The translations under genes and the position numbers were made by a program. From Streptomyces xantholiticus (lineage in GTDB: Bacteria > Actinomycetota > Actinomycetes > Streptomycetales > Streptomycetaceae), in NCBI RefSeq assembly GCF_014651015.1, contig NZ_BMWB01000014.1:124001-188000 (forward strand): a stretch of 64,000 nucleotides of DNA. The letters run 5' to 3'. The first letter of the stretch is position 1. Each line of letters starts with the position of its first letter. A model generated the notes under the pieces. It was not told the origin of the DNA, did not search any database, and saw nothing but the letters and a program-made list of their open reading frames with translations. Positions 1 to 8,438 of this stretch are shown piece after piece.

Positions 1-23
1 ACTTGTTAGGGAAGGAGGGCTGG

Positions 24-872
24 ATGTCCACTGCCCCCGCAGAGCCCGTCCGCTATGAACTCCGGGGCTCCGTCGCCGTGGTGACCCTGAACCGGCCCGA
101 GTACCGGAACGCCCAGAACTCCGCGATGACATACGCCCTGGACCGGGCCTTCTACCGCGCGGGAGCCGACGACAGGGTCAGGGTCGTGGTCCTCGCCGGA
201 GCGGGCGAACACTTCTGCGCCGGTCACGACATCGGCACCCCTGAACGGGACGCCCACCTGCCGTTCGACCGCAGGGCCGGACTGTGGTGGGACCACTCGG
301 ACAAGCACGGCGCGGAGAGCCGCTTCGCCCGGGAGTCCGAGGTCTACCTGGGCATGTGCCGCCGATGGCGTGAGCTGCCCAAGCCGGTCGTCGCCTCTGT
401 CCAGGGCGCCTGCATCGCGGGCGGGTTGATGCTCGCCTGGGTGTGCGACCTGATCGTCGCCTCCGACGACGCCTTCTTCGCCGACCCGGTCGTCCGGATG
501 GGCATCCCCGGAGTGGAGTACTTCGCCCATCCCTGGGTCATGCCTCCTCGGATCGCCAAGGAGTTCCTCTACACCGGCGAGCGAATGAGCGCCCGGCGCG
601 CGTACGAGGTCGGCATGGTCAACCGTGTCGTCGCCCGTGCCGAACTCGAGGAATGCACAGCCGAGTTGGCTGACCGGATCGCCGACATGCCGCGCATGGG
701 ACTGGCGCTGACGAAGCGTGCGGTCAACCAGGCCGAGGACCTGCAGGGCATGCACACCGGCATGGACTCGGTCTTCGGTCTGCACCACCTCGCGCACGCG
801 CACAACGCCGAAACGGCCTCCGACCCGCTGGCCGGGGTGGACGTGCGAGCCATGAAGAAGGCCAGCTCCTGA
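24..872 (+). CDS. enoyl-CoA hydratase/isomerase family protein
   Basis: Crotonase-fold enzyme, expected to hydrate or isomerise an enoyl-CoA thioester in the cytoplasm. The 282-residue protein has the crotonase N-terminus (VAVVTLNRPEYRNAQN), the CoA/oxyanion-hole loop GAGEHFCAGHD and the second oxyanion segment ASVQGACIAGGLMLAWVCDL. It carries a longer than usual insert after the first loop (about residues 75-100). The ATG at 24 is chosen because GAAGGAGG lies at 11-18; an in-frame TTG at 3 lacks a site. Its stop overlaps the next start (TGATG), so it heads a fatty-acyl-CoA oxidation operon with three acyl-CoA dehydrogenases. The physiological substrate cannot be read from the sequence. Confidence 0.9.
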   Translation: MSTAPAEPVRYELRGSVAVVTLNRPEYRNAQNSAMTYALDRAFYRAGADDRVRVVVLAGAGEHFCAGHDIGTPERDAHLPFDRRAGLWWDHSDKHGAESRFARESEVYLGMCRRWRELPKPVVASVQGACIAGGLMLAWVCDLIVASDDAFFADPVVRMGIPGVEYFAHPWVMPPRIAKEFLYTGERMSARRAYEVGMVNRVVARAELEECTAELADRIADMPRMGLALTKRAVNQAEDLQGMHTGMDSVFGLHHLAHAHNAETASDPLAGVDVRAMKKASS

Positions 873-2041
873 TGGACCTCCACTTCACGGCCGCCGAGGA
901 AGCCTTCCGGGCCGAGGCCCGCGCCTGGCTCACGGCCCATGTGCCCCGCATCCCGCTGCCCTCGCTGGAGACCGCCGAGGGATTCGCCGCTCACCGGGAG
1001 TGGGAGCGGATGCTGTCCGCCGACCGCTGGTCGGTGGTCTCCTGGCCCGAGGAGTACGGCGGCCGCGGCGCCTCGCTCCTCGAGTGGCTGATCTTCGAGG
1101 AGGAGTACTACTCGGCAAACGCACCGGGCCGGGTCGGTCAGAACGGCATCAGCCTGCTCGCCCCCTCCCTGTTCGAGCACGGCACCGATGAACAGCGGGC
1201 GCGCATCCTGCCGCCGACGGCGAGGGGCGATGTCATCTGGGCCCAGGCCTGGTCCGAACCGGAATCCGGCTCGGACCTCGCCTCTCTGCGCTCGACCGCC
1301 ACCCGGACCGACGGCGGCTGGCTGCTCAGCGGCCAGAAGACCTGGGCCTCCCGGGCAGCCTTCGCCGACCGCGCCTTCGGGCTCTTCCGCAGCCACCCCG
1401 GTGCCGACAGGCCGCACCACGGGCTGACGTATCTGATGTTCTCCCTGCGCGCGCCGGGCGTGAGCGTACGGCCCATCCGCCGGATCGACGGCAAGCCCGC
1501 ATTCGCCGAACTCTTCCTGGACAGCGTGTTCGTGCCCGACGAGGACGTCCTGGGCGAACCGGGCCAGGGCTGGCGCATCGCCATGAGCACCGCCGGCAAC
1601 GAGCGCGGACTCACGCTGCGCAGCCCCGGCCGCTTCAGCGCTGCGGCCGACCGTCTCACGGCGCTGTGGCGCGAGCAGGCCGATCCGGCCGACACAGCAG
1701 TGCGTGATCGGGTCGCCGACGCGATGATCGGCGCCCGCGCCTACCGGCTGTTCACGTACGCGGCAGCATCGCGCATCGCCGCCGGCGGCACGCTCGGCCC
1801 GGAGTCCAGCATGAACAAGATCTTCTGGTCGGAACTCGACATCGCACTGCACGAGACCGCGCTGGACATCCTCGGCCCCTACGGAGAACTTGCGCACGAG
1901 GCCGTGGAAGCACCGGAGTACGGCAGTTGGGCCGAGGGCTACACGTTCTCTCTGGCCGGGCCGATCTACGCCGGTACGAACGAGATCCAGCGCGACATCA
2001 TCGCCGAGCGGCTGCTCGGCCTGCCGAAGGGGCGCAGGTGA
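872..2041 (+). CDS. acyl-CoA dehydrogenase (FadE-like)
   Basis: FAD-dependent acyl-CoA dehydrogenase of 389 residues, catalysing the alpha,beta-desaturation that feeds the hydratase upstream. The N-terminal helical domain, the central WAQAWSEPESGSDLASL segment typical of the FAD/substrate-binding beta domain, and the C-terminal YAGTNEIQRDIIAERLLG helix are all present at normal spacing, so the chain looks complete. The start overlaps the stop of the hydratase gene by one base, and the stop shares its final A with the next ATG, so translation is probably coupled. In actinobacteria such sets often act on steroid side chains or branched acyl-CoAs; that is only a family-level guess here. Confidence 0.9.
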   Translation: MDLHFTAAEEAFRAEARAWLTAHVPRIPLPSLETAEGFAAHREWERMLSADRWSVVSWPEEYGGRGASLLEWLIFEEEYYSANAPGRVGQNGISLLAPSLFEHGTDEQRARILPPTARGDVIWAQAWSEPESGSDLASLRSTATRTDGGWLLSGQKTWASRAAFADRAFGLFRSHPGADRPHHGLTYLMFSLRAPGVSVRPIRRIDGKPAFAELFLDSVFVPDEDVLGEPGQGWRIAMSTAGNERGLTLRSPGRFSAAADRLTALWREQADPADTAVRDRVADAMIGARAYRLFTYAAASRIAAGGTLGPESSMNKIFWSELDIALHETALDILGPYGELAHEAVEAPEYGSWAEGYTFSLAGPIYAGTNEIQRDIIAERLLGLPKGRR

Positions 2042-3027
2042 TGATGTTCTTCCTCGACGACCAGCAGCGGGAGTTCGCCCGCTCCCTGAACAGCCTGCTC
2101 GCCGCCTCCGGACCACCAGGCGTGATCCGCGCGTGGGCATCCGGCGACCACGCCACCGGACGCACGCTGTGGGCGAGGCTCGCCGACGCCGGGGTCTTCG
2201 CCCTCGCCGTGCCGCAGGAGCACGGCGGTCTCGGCCCGCTGCCCGTGGAACTGACCGTCGCTTTCACCGAATTGGGCCGGCACGCCGTCCCCGGCCCCGT
2301 GGTGGAGACCGTGGCCGCCGCGGCTCTCCTCGACCGGCTCGGAGACGGGGCGGCCGCAGCCACGTGGCTGCCCGGCATCGCCGAGGGCAGAACCATCGCC
2401 TCACTCTGTCTGCTCTCGGCCGACAGCCCCTACGCCCTGGACGCCGACGCCGCCGACGCGGTCCTCGTCGTCGACGGTGACACCGTTCGGCTGGCGGTGC
2501 GGGCCGGGCCCGTCCAGAGTTCCATGGATCCGGCCCGCCGCATGTCCCGCCCCTCGGGCGGACAGGTGCTGGCCCGCGGCCCGGCAGTGACCACCGCTGC
2601 CGCGCACGCCGCCGATGTCGCCGCACTCGCCACGGCCGCCCAGTCGCTCGGCCTGGGCCGCACCCTTTTGGCCCACACCGTCACGTACGCGAAGCAGCGC
2701 AGCCAGTTCGGGGTGGCCATCGGCTCGTTCCAGGCATTGAAGCACCGGCTGGCCGACGCACTCATCGGCCTCGAGTTCGCCGAGCCCTTGGTCCACGCCG
2801 CAGCCCTGGCCCTGGCGCAGGATGATCCGGCGTCCGGGCGGGATGTCGCGGCAGCAAAATTGGCGGCATGCGAGGCGGCGTGGAACGCCGCACGCACCGG
2901 CCTGCAGATCCACGGCGCTCTCGGCTACACCGAGGAGCTGGACCTCTCCCTGTGGATCCGCAAGGCGCGCGCACTTCGGTCCGCGTGGGGCAGCCCCACC
3001 ACCTGCCGCGCGCGTGTCCTCACGTGA
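2041..3027 (+). CDS. acyl-CoA dehydrogenase, short subunit-like
   Basis: Second acyl-CoA dehydrogenase-fold protein (328 residues if started at the ATG overlapping the previous stop). It has an N-terminal FLDDQQREFARSL helix, a degenerate middle domain, and the C-terminal domain motif YAKQRSQFGVAIGSFQALKH followed by LQIHGALGYTEE. It is shorter than canonical FadE proteins and the beta domain is weakly conserved. Actinobacterial FadEs of this kind often pair as heteromers, so it may be a non-canonical subunit partnering the next gene. A GTG at 2038 and an ATG at 2044 are alternative starts. Confidence 0.85.
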   Translation: MMFFLDDQQREFARSLNSLLAASGPPGVIRAWASGDHATGRTLWARLADAGVFALAVPQEHGGLGPLPVELTVAFTELGRHAVPGPVVETVAAAALLDRLGDGAAAATWLPGIAEGRTIASLCLLSADSPYALDADAADAVLVVDGDTVRLAVRAGPVQSSMDPARRMSRPSGGQVLARGPAVTTAAAHAADVAALATAAQSLGLGRTLLAHTVTYAKQRSQFGVAIGSFQALKHRLADALIGLEFAEPLVHAAALALAQDDPASGRDVAAAKLAACEAAWNAARTGLQIHGALGYTEELDLSLWIRKARALRSAWGSPTTCRARVLT

Positions 3028-3063
3028 CGCCGCACGAAACGCGACACGGACGGGAGCACGCGA

Positions 3064-4137
3064 GTGAGACCGACGGTGGAACAGGAAGAACTACGGGCTG
3101 CCGTACGGTCGGTGCTCGCCCGACACCAGGGCGCGGCGGCCTGGCGTCCGTTGTCCGAGCAGATCGGCGTCGCGGGCCTCGCCGTACCGGAGCAGTACGG
3201 CGGGGCGGGCTGCGGAGCCGTGGAGGTCCACGTCGTGATGGAGGAGTTGGGCAGACAGCTCAGTCCCGTCCCTCTTCTCGGCTCAGCGGTCCTCACGGTG
3301 CAGGCGCTGCTCGCCTCGGGTGACGGGACGGCGTGCGCGCGGCTTCTGCCGCGGCTCACCGCCGGCCGCGCCATCGGGACACTGGCGTGGGCCGAGCAAG
3401 GCTCGTGGGATCCGGCGGCGGTCCGCACCGCGGCAACCGCCGGGCCGAGCGGGACGTGGCGACTGGACGGGGCCAAGGAACACGTACTGGACGGCTCCCA
3501 GGCCGATGTACTGCTCGTGGCCGCCCGTACGGACGCGGGAGTCTCACTACTCGAGGTCGACGTCAACGGCCCGGGAGTGAACCGCGAAGCCGCGGTCACC
3601 ATGGACCGGTCACGCACGCAGTCGCGTGTGGTCCTCCGGCACGCGGTGGGCCGGCTGGTCGGCGAGGACGGCACGGGTGAGGGGGTGCTGCGGCGCGTAC
3701 TGGACCTGGCGTGCACGGCGCTCGCCGCCGAGCAGGTCGGGGCGGCCGAACGCTGCCTCGAACTCACGGTCGCCCATGCCCGGGACCGTAGGCAGTTCGG
3801 GCGGCCCATCGGCTCCTTCCAGGCGGTGAAGCACCGGCTGGCAGACGCGTACGTGCTGGTGGAGTCGGCGCGCTCGACCGCGCTGGGCGCGGCCTTCGCG
3901 GCGGCGGACGAATCGCCGGAGCTGACCCGCTACGCCGCGGTGGCCAAGTCGGCGTGCTCGGAGGCGTTCTCCGCGGTGGCGGGCGAGATGATCCAACTGC
4001 ACGGCGGGATCGGCATCACCTGGGAGCACGATGCCCACCGCTACTTCAAGCGCGCACATGGATCGAGTCGGCTCTTCGGGCCACCGGCATGGCACCGGGC
4101 ACGGCTCTCCGCCTGCCTGGGGCTGACGCCGACGTGA
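3064..4137 (+). CDS. acyl-CoA dehydrogenase
   Basis: Third acyl-CoA dehydrogenase-fold protein, 357 residues from a GTG. It has the same layout as the preceding one: VEQEELRAAVRSVLARH at the start, then ARDRRQFGRPIGSFQAVKHR and IQLHGGIGITWEHDAHRYFK at the C-terminal end. The conserved QLHGGIG...E tract suggests a working flavin site here, more so than in its shorter neighbour, which supports a two-subunit arrangement (inference). It begins 36 bases after the previous stop and is the last recognisable gene of the operon; no clear terminator follows. Confidence 0.85.
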   Translation: MRPTVEQEELRAAVRSVLARHQGAAAWRPLSEQIGVAGLAVPEQYGGAGCGAVEVHVVMEELGRQLSPVPLLGSAVLTVQALLASGDGTACARLLPRLTAGRAIGTLAWAEQGSWDPAAVRTAATAGPSGTWRLDGAKEHVLDGSQADVLLVAARTDAGVSLLEVDVNGPGVNREAAVTMDRSRTQSRVVLRHAVGRLVGEDGTGEGVLRRVLDLACTALAAEQVGAAERCLELTVAHARDRRQFGRPIGSFQAVKHRLADAYVLVESARSTALGAAFAAADESPELTRYAAVAKSACSEAFSAVAGEMIQLHGGIGITWEHDAHRYFKRAHGSSRLFGPPAWHRARLSACLGLTPT

Positions 4138-4846
4138 GCGTTCACCGGCCCTGGAGCAGCAGCCTGACGCCGTCCGCGAGCCCCATGGCTCCACCGGCGC
4201 CGCCGGGCATCCTGCGGCTGAGTCGGTATTCACCGTGTCGACGTGCGCCCCGCCGTCGGCGTCGTCGGCGGGGGCCGCAGGTAGGCAATGACCGGCAGAC
4301 CCGCTGATGCGAACCTCCGCCCGGGCACCCGCCGTTTCGCCAGGGCCTGCAGCGGCTGCCGGCGAGCCGGTCGCCGATCCGGTCCCGTTCACGCCGTGCG
4401 GGCTTCAGCGGCAACGGCCCGCATACGGGCAGGACATGGGTCCCGACCGCCAGCCGAACACGCTCCACGGGCGTCTGACGGAGGAACACGAACCCGGCGA
4501 GGGGTCGGTGAGCTGACGGTGCGCACATGATGTCAGCCTGGCGGCGTGTCTCCTCGGCCTTGCGCCGCAGGGCGAGCGGCACGGGCATTGCGGTGTGGTG
4601 CGACAGTACGCCGCGGCAGCCGTCAATGCGCTCGGGAGCGGCCGCAGTTCGCCGCTCATCGTGGACGGGCCACCGGGCGTCCGTCGTCGGGCCGAGGCAC
4701 CTGCCGGGACGCCCGGCTGGTGTGGCATCAGGGCCTGATCGCCGCCGCCGTGCAGGAGCGACCCGGCGGGCCTAGCGTGGAGGAGGAGTGGTGTCCTCAT
4801 TCGGACGTCCTCGTCCGGACGTCCTCGTCTGGCAGGAGGCCTGCCC
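4138..4846. other. 709-base stretch with no gene recognised
   Basis: Open frames exist on both strands but they are Arg/Pro-rich GC artefacts with no good Shine-Dalgarno site and no family resemblance. A rightward frame ending in the 4730s (AVNALGSGRSSPLIVDG) has plausible codon use and could be a gene remnant, but I cannot name it. A 14-bp tandem repeat lies just before the next gene. Confidence 0.5.
4802..4829. repeat. 14-bp perfect tandem duplication
   Basis: CGGACGTCCTCGTC occurs twice head to tail, ending one base before the GGCAGGAGG ribosome site of the serine hydrolase gene. It may be a replication-slippage product; whether it affects expression is unknown. Confidence 0.9.
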
Positions 4847-6073
4847 GTGAGGTACTCGCAGATGCACTGGCGCCGGGCGTGCGTGGGCGTGGCGGCGGCC
4901 TCGATGCTGGCCGTACCGGCGTCCACAGGAAGCGCGTACGGTGTCACGCCGGCCCTGGGGCCCTCCCTTTCCGCGTCGCCCTCCAGCAACAACGACTTCC
5001 CCGAGCTCAGCCCGGACGTCGCTGCCCGTCTGGACACCGCCGTTCGGCAGGTCATGCGCGAGGCGGACGTGCCCGGCGTCATGGTCAGTCTGTCGGCGCC
5101 CGGCAAGGGGAGCTACGTGCGGGCCTTCGGTGTCGCCGACAAGGCCACCGGCACCCCCATGGACCCGGATCTGTACATGCGGATCGGCAGTGAGACCAAG
5201 ACCTTCACCGTGACCGCCCTGCTCGAACTGGTCGATCAGGGCAAGGTGGCGCTGGACGATCCGATCGCGAAGTACATCAGCGGAGTCCCCAACGGGGACA
5301 GGATCACGCTGCGGAACCTGGCGGGCATGCGCAGCGGATTGTTCAACTACTCCATGGACGAGGGCTTCGTCAAAGCGCTCGAGTCCGATCCGAGAAAACC
5401 CTTCACACCCCAGCAGTTGCTGGACTATGCCTTCAAACACCCCGTGCAGTTCCAGCCCGGTGAGGAGTTCGAGTACTCCAACACCAACCTGATCCTGCTC
5501 GGGCTGGTCGTGGAGAAGGCCGGCGGTATGCCGCTGAACGAATTCATCGACCAGAGGGTCGTGAAACCGGCCGGGCTGCGCCACACCGTCTTCCCGACCG
5601 GCGCAGAGTTCCCGAGCCCGCACGCGCACGGCTACACCAATCAGACCGCCTCCGGAAAGGTCGAGGACTCCACGAGCTGGGATCCCTCCTGGGGCTGGGC
5701 GGCCGGGGCGATGATCTCCGACCTCCGGGACCTGCGCAGCTGGGCCCGTACTCTCGCCACCGGCACCCTGCTGTCCCCCGAGACGCAGGCCCAGCGTCTC
5801 AAGACGGAGTCGACGGGCATTCCGGGCGCCGGCTATGGACTGGGCATCTTCGACATCCAGGGGTGGATCGGCCACAACGGCTCGCTGCCGGGCTACGAGT
5901 CCCTCACCTTGTACCTGCCCGAGTCCAAGGCCACGCTGGTCGTGCTGCTCAACACGGACATCCTCCACGACAACACGGAGCCCAGCACCCTCTTCGGCCA
6001 AGCGATCACACGCATCGTGACCCCCGAGCACGTGTTCAACATCCCGGTCGTGACACCGCGGCCGTCCTCGTAG
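4847..6073 (+). CDS. secreted serine hydrolase, class C beta-lactamase / DD-peptidase fold
   Basis: 408-residue exported serine hydrolase. A signal peptide is visible at residues 1-31 (twin Arg followed by ACVGVAAASMLAVPAS). The catalytic Ser-x-x-Lys is SETK, the Tyr motif is YSN within FEYSNTN, and the third motif is HNG (GHNGSLPGYES) in place of KTG, as is common in the esterase/D-aminopeptidase/D-alanyl-D-alanine carboxypeptidase branch. Substrate could be peptidoglycan stem peptides, D-amino-acid peptides or an ester. The GTG start is fixed by GGCAGGAGG at 4831-4839. It is a single gene ending at a strong terminator shared with the convergent P450. Confidence 0.88.
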   Translation: MRYSQMHWRRACVGVAAASMLAVPASTGSAYGVTPALGPSLSASPSSNNDFPELSPDVAARLDTAVRQVMREADVPGVMVSLSAPGKGSYVRAFGVADKATGTPMDPDLYMRIGSETKTFTVTALLELVDQGKVALDDPIAKYISGVPNGDRITLRNLAGMRSGLFNYSMDEGFVKALESDPRKPFTPQQLLDYAFKHPVQFQPGEEFEYSNTNLILLGLVVEKAGGMPLNEFIDQRVVKPAGLRHTVFPTGAEFPSPHAHGYTNQTASGKVEDSTSWDPSWGWAAGAMISDLRDLRSWARTLATGTLLSPETQAQRLKTESTGIPGAGYGLGIFDIQGWIGHNGSLPGYESLTLYLPESKATLVVLLNTDILHDNTEPSTLFGQAITRIVTPEHVFNIPVVTPRPSS

Positions 6074-6136
6074 TGACGGCAGACCGCCCGTTCGACCTGA
6101 CGGTGCAACAGCTTGTCACCGAATGATCGAACGGTC

Positions 6137-6179
6137 CGGGCCCGGCTCCCCTGTGAGGCGTGTGAGGGAGCCGGGCCCG
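6137..6179. terminator. bidirectional intrinsic terminator-like hairpin
   Basis: Perfect 14-bp inverted repeat (6137-6150 with 6166-6179) around a 15-base loop, sitting between the convergent serine hydrolase and P450 genes. There is no U-tract, as is usual in Streptomyces. Its GC-rich arms and position suggest it ends transcription from both sides. Confidence 0.8.
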
Positions 6180-6195
6180 TCGACCGGGTCGCCGA

Positions 6196-7437
6196 TCACG
6201 CCTCGGGGCAGAGCACGACCGGCAGTTCCGCAAGGCCGCGGAAGGCGGGGAAGGGGACCTCCATCCACTTCGCCTCGGCCGAGGGGTCGGCCGGAGCGAT
6301 TCGCGGGAACCGGCTGAAGAGAGTGGTCAGGGCCAACTGCATCTCCAGCCGCGCCAGCGGTGCGCCCAGGCAGTAGTGGCTGCCGTGGCCGAACCCCAGA
6401 TGGCCGCTCTGCGCGTTTCCCGGCCGTCTCACGTCGAACTCGTCCGGGGACTCGAACTTCCGCGGGTCGCGATTCGCGGACAGGAGCGAGATCTGCACCA
6501 GGGCGCCCTTCGGGATCCGTGTACCGCCGATCTCCACGTCCTCGGTCGCGAACCGGAACGTAGCGCTTTCCACCGAGCCGTCGTAGCGCACCAGTTCTTC
6601 GACCGCGGGGCCGACAAGCTCCGGGTACTCCCGCACGGCGCGCAGCTGTGCGGGGTTGGCCATGAGGTGGTGCACGGCATTGCCGATGAGGTACGCGGTC
6701 GTCTTGTGGCCCGCGAACATCAGCAGGAACGCCGTCGAGACCAGCTCGTTCTCCGAGAGGCCGCCGTCCTTGTCCCGGGCCTCGGTCAGCGCGCTCAGCA
6801 GGTCCTCGCCGGGGCACTCGCGCTTTCGCGCGATGAGCTGTGTGAAGTAGGCGTGCAGGTCCTCCTCCGCCTTCTGCTGGGCCTGCTTGGACTCCTTGCT
6901 GAAGCCCGTCTGCGCCACCGTGGTGGACAGCCGCTGCATGTGGGGCTGTTCCTCGGTCGGCACGCCGAGCAGTTCGCAGATGACGGTGATCGGCAGGGGG
7001 AACGCGAACGCGGGCAGCAGATCCACCGGTTCCCGGGTGGGGCATGCGTCGAGCAGCTGGTCGACGATGTCCTGGATCTTCGGCCGCAGCGCCTCCACGC
7101 GGCGCGGGGTGAACTCGGAGTTGACGAGTCTGCGCAGCCGGGTGTGCTTGGGCGCGTCGGCGTTGAGCATGTTGTCGTCGAGCGAGACCGACGAGTCGCC
7201 GAAGATCCTCCGGTACGCGTCCATGGCCCCGTACATGTCCTTGCTCAGCCGGGGGTCGGACAGAGCGGCCCGGGCGTCCTCGTACCGTGTGATCAGGTAC
7301 GTTTCTACGCCGTGCGGCGGCTTCATCGGGCAGACGGGCGCCGTGTCCCGGAGGGAGGCGTAGACCGGGTACGGGTTCCGCCGGAAGTCGGCGGTGCATT
7401 GCTCGGCTGCGGTGACGGGGTCCTGTGTGGTGGTCAC
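6196..7437 (-). CDS. cytochrome P450
   Basis: Soluble bacterial class I P450 of 413 residues. The heme-binding loop FGHGSHYCLGAPLARLE supplies the Cys ligand, the K-helix motif is EELVR (ExxR), and the I-helix reads LLMFAGHKTTAYLIG. The last normally reads AGHETT or AGxDTT; here the acidic residue of the oxygen-activating acid-alcohol pair is Lys (codon at 6703-6705), which could alter proton delivery. The GTG start overlaps the amidohydrolase stop by 4 bases, so it is the distal gene of the leftward operon. No ferredoxin or reductase is adjacent, so redox partners must come from elsewhere. Substrate unknown. Confidence 0.93.
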   Translation of the reverse strand: MTTTQDPVTAAEQCTADFRRNPYPVYASLRDTAPVCPMKPPHGVETYLITRYEDARAALSDPRLSKDMYGAMDAYRRIFGDSSVSLDDNMLNADAPKHTRLRRLVNSEFTPRRVEALRPKIQDIVDQLLDACPTREPVDLLPAFAFPLPITVICELLGVPTEEQPHMQRLSTTVAQTGFSKESKQAQQKAEEDLHAYFTQLIARKRECPGEDLLSALTEARDKDGGLSENELVSTAFLLMFAGHKTTAYLIGNAVHHLMANPAQLRAVREYPELVGPAVEELVRYDGSVESATFRFATEDVEIGGTRIPKGALVQISLLSANRDPRKFESPDEFDVRRPGNAQSGHLGFGHGSHYCLGAPLARLEMQLALTTLFSRFPRIAPADPSAEAKWMEVPFPAFRGLAELPVVLCPEA

Positions 7438-8438
7438 GGACGGCTCCTGAGGTCGAAGAGTGCCTCGGCGTTGCCGCCGAGGATGAGCTGCTGGGACGCT
7501 TTGTCCACAGGCAGCTTCTCGATCATGCGGATGAGGTCCTCCAGCGGCGCGGACAACGGCGGCGAGTCGCTGCCGAACAGCATCCGCTCTGGCCCGAGGA
7601 CCTCCGCGTTGAGGCTCAGGTGGGCCGGGCTGAACGGGCTGGTGTCGACGTACATGCGACGCAGGGCCGCGGCGGGGTCGGCCGACGGCGGGACCGAGGG
7701 CTGCGCGGCGGGGGGCTGCGGGGCCGCGGCCTGCGGGGCGGAGGCCGCGGCGGAGGGCGGCGCTCCCCCGCCCCAGTGCCGCGGACTCGCCGCCGTCTGC
7801 AGGCGCTCCGGCAGCAGCGCCATCGCGCCGCCGCCGGTCGCGCCGATCAGCCGCAGACCCGGGTACTTGTCCAGCCATCCCGCGAACGCGATCATGGCCA
7901 TGCCCAGGGTGACATCGCCGAACCGGCCGATCTGCTCGACGAAGCCGATGGTGTCCACGCGCTCCGTCCCGATCGGTTCGGCCGGTGCGTGCACCAGGAC
8001 CGGGACTCCCGCCTCTGCCGCCAGGGCGAAGAAGGAGTCCGCCCGCGGCGAGCCGAGAAGCTCGCCGTGGACGCTGGAAGTGGTGATCAGGCCGACGAAG
8101 GCGGGGTCCGCCAAGGTCTCCCGCACCCCTTCCAGATGATCGTCGTCGCCGAACGGGTTGGCGTAGACGTAACCCCGCAACTGGTCCGGGAACGAGGAGA
8201 TCAGCCCCGACATCCAGTCGTGGAAACCACGCAGCCTGTCGCGCGGCTGCTTGTAGTTGTCCACGCCCGGGACCCGCGCCATCGCGCCGGCGCCCACCGG
8301 GCTGCCGATGATGGTGAGGTCGATCCCGGCCTGGGCCCGTGCCGCGAGCATTCCGTCGACGTCGGTCAGGCTCGGGGGCATGGGGAAGCGTCTGGCCGCC
8401 TCCGGCGGGGACAGATGTCCGTGGATGTCGATGATCAT
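7434..8438 (-). CDS. amidohydrolase 2 family protein with Ala/Pro-rich insert
   Basis: 334-residue metal-dependent hydrolase or decarboxylase of the amidohydrolase-2 (ACMSD/gamma-resorcylate decarboxylase-like) family. It begins MIIDIHGHLS, where the HxH metal pair follows the first strand. VLVHAPAEP and the C-terminal MLFGSDSPP (metal Asp) match the TIM-barrel metal sites. An Ala/Pro/Gln-rich low-complexity stretch of about 40 residues (bases roughly 7665-7790) interrupts the barrel before RMYVDTSPFS, which is unusual for the family. Overlaps both neighbours by 4 bases. Family members decarboxylate or hydrolyse ring-cleavage products, which fits a catabolic operon but is not proof. Confidence 0.85.
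   Translation of the reverse strand: MIIDIHGHLSPPEAARRFPMPPSLTDVDGMLAARAQAGIDLTIIGSPVGAGAMARVPGVDNYKQPRDRLRGFHDWMSGLISSFPDQLRGYVYANPFGDDDHLEGVRETLADPAFVGLITTSSVHGELLGSPRADSFFALAAEAGVPVLVHAPAEPIGTERVDTIGFVEQIGRFGDVTLGMAMIAFAGWLDKYPGLRLIGATGGGAMALLPERLQTAASPRHWGGGAPPSAAASAPQAAAPQPPAAQPSVPPSADPAAALRRMYVDTSPFSPAHLSLNAEVLGPERMLFGSDSPPLSAPLEDLIRMIEKLPVDKASQQLILGGNAEALFDLRSRP

Noticed and set aside
4142..4588. Leftward 148-codon ORF after the acyl-CoA dehydrogenase operon
   Set aside because: No recognisable domain, poor start context and biased composition; not supported as a gene.
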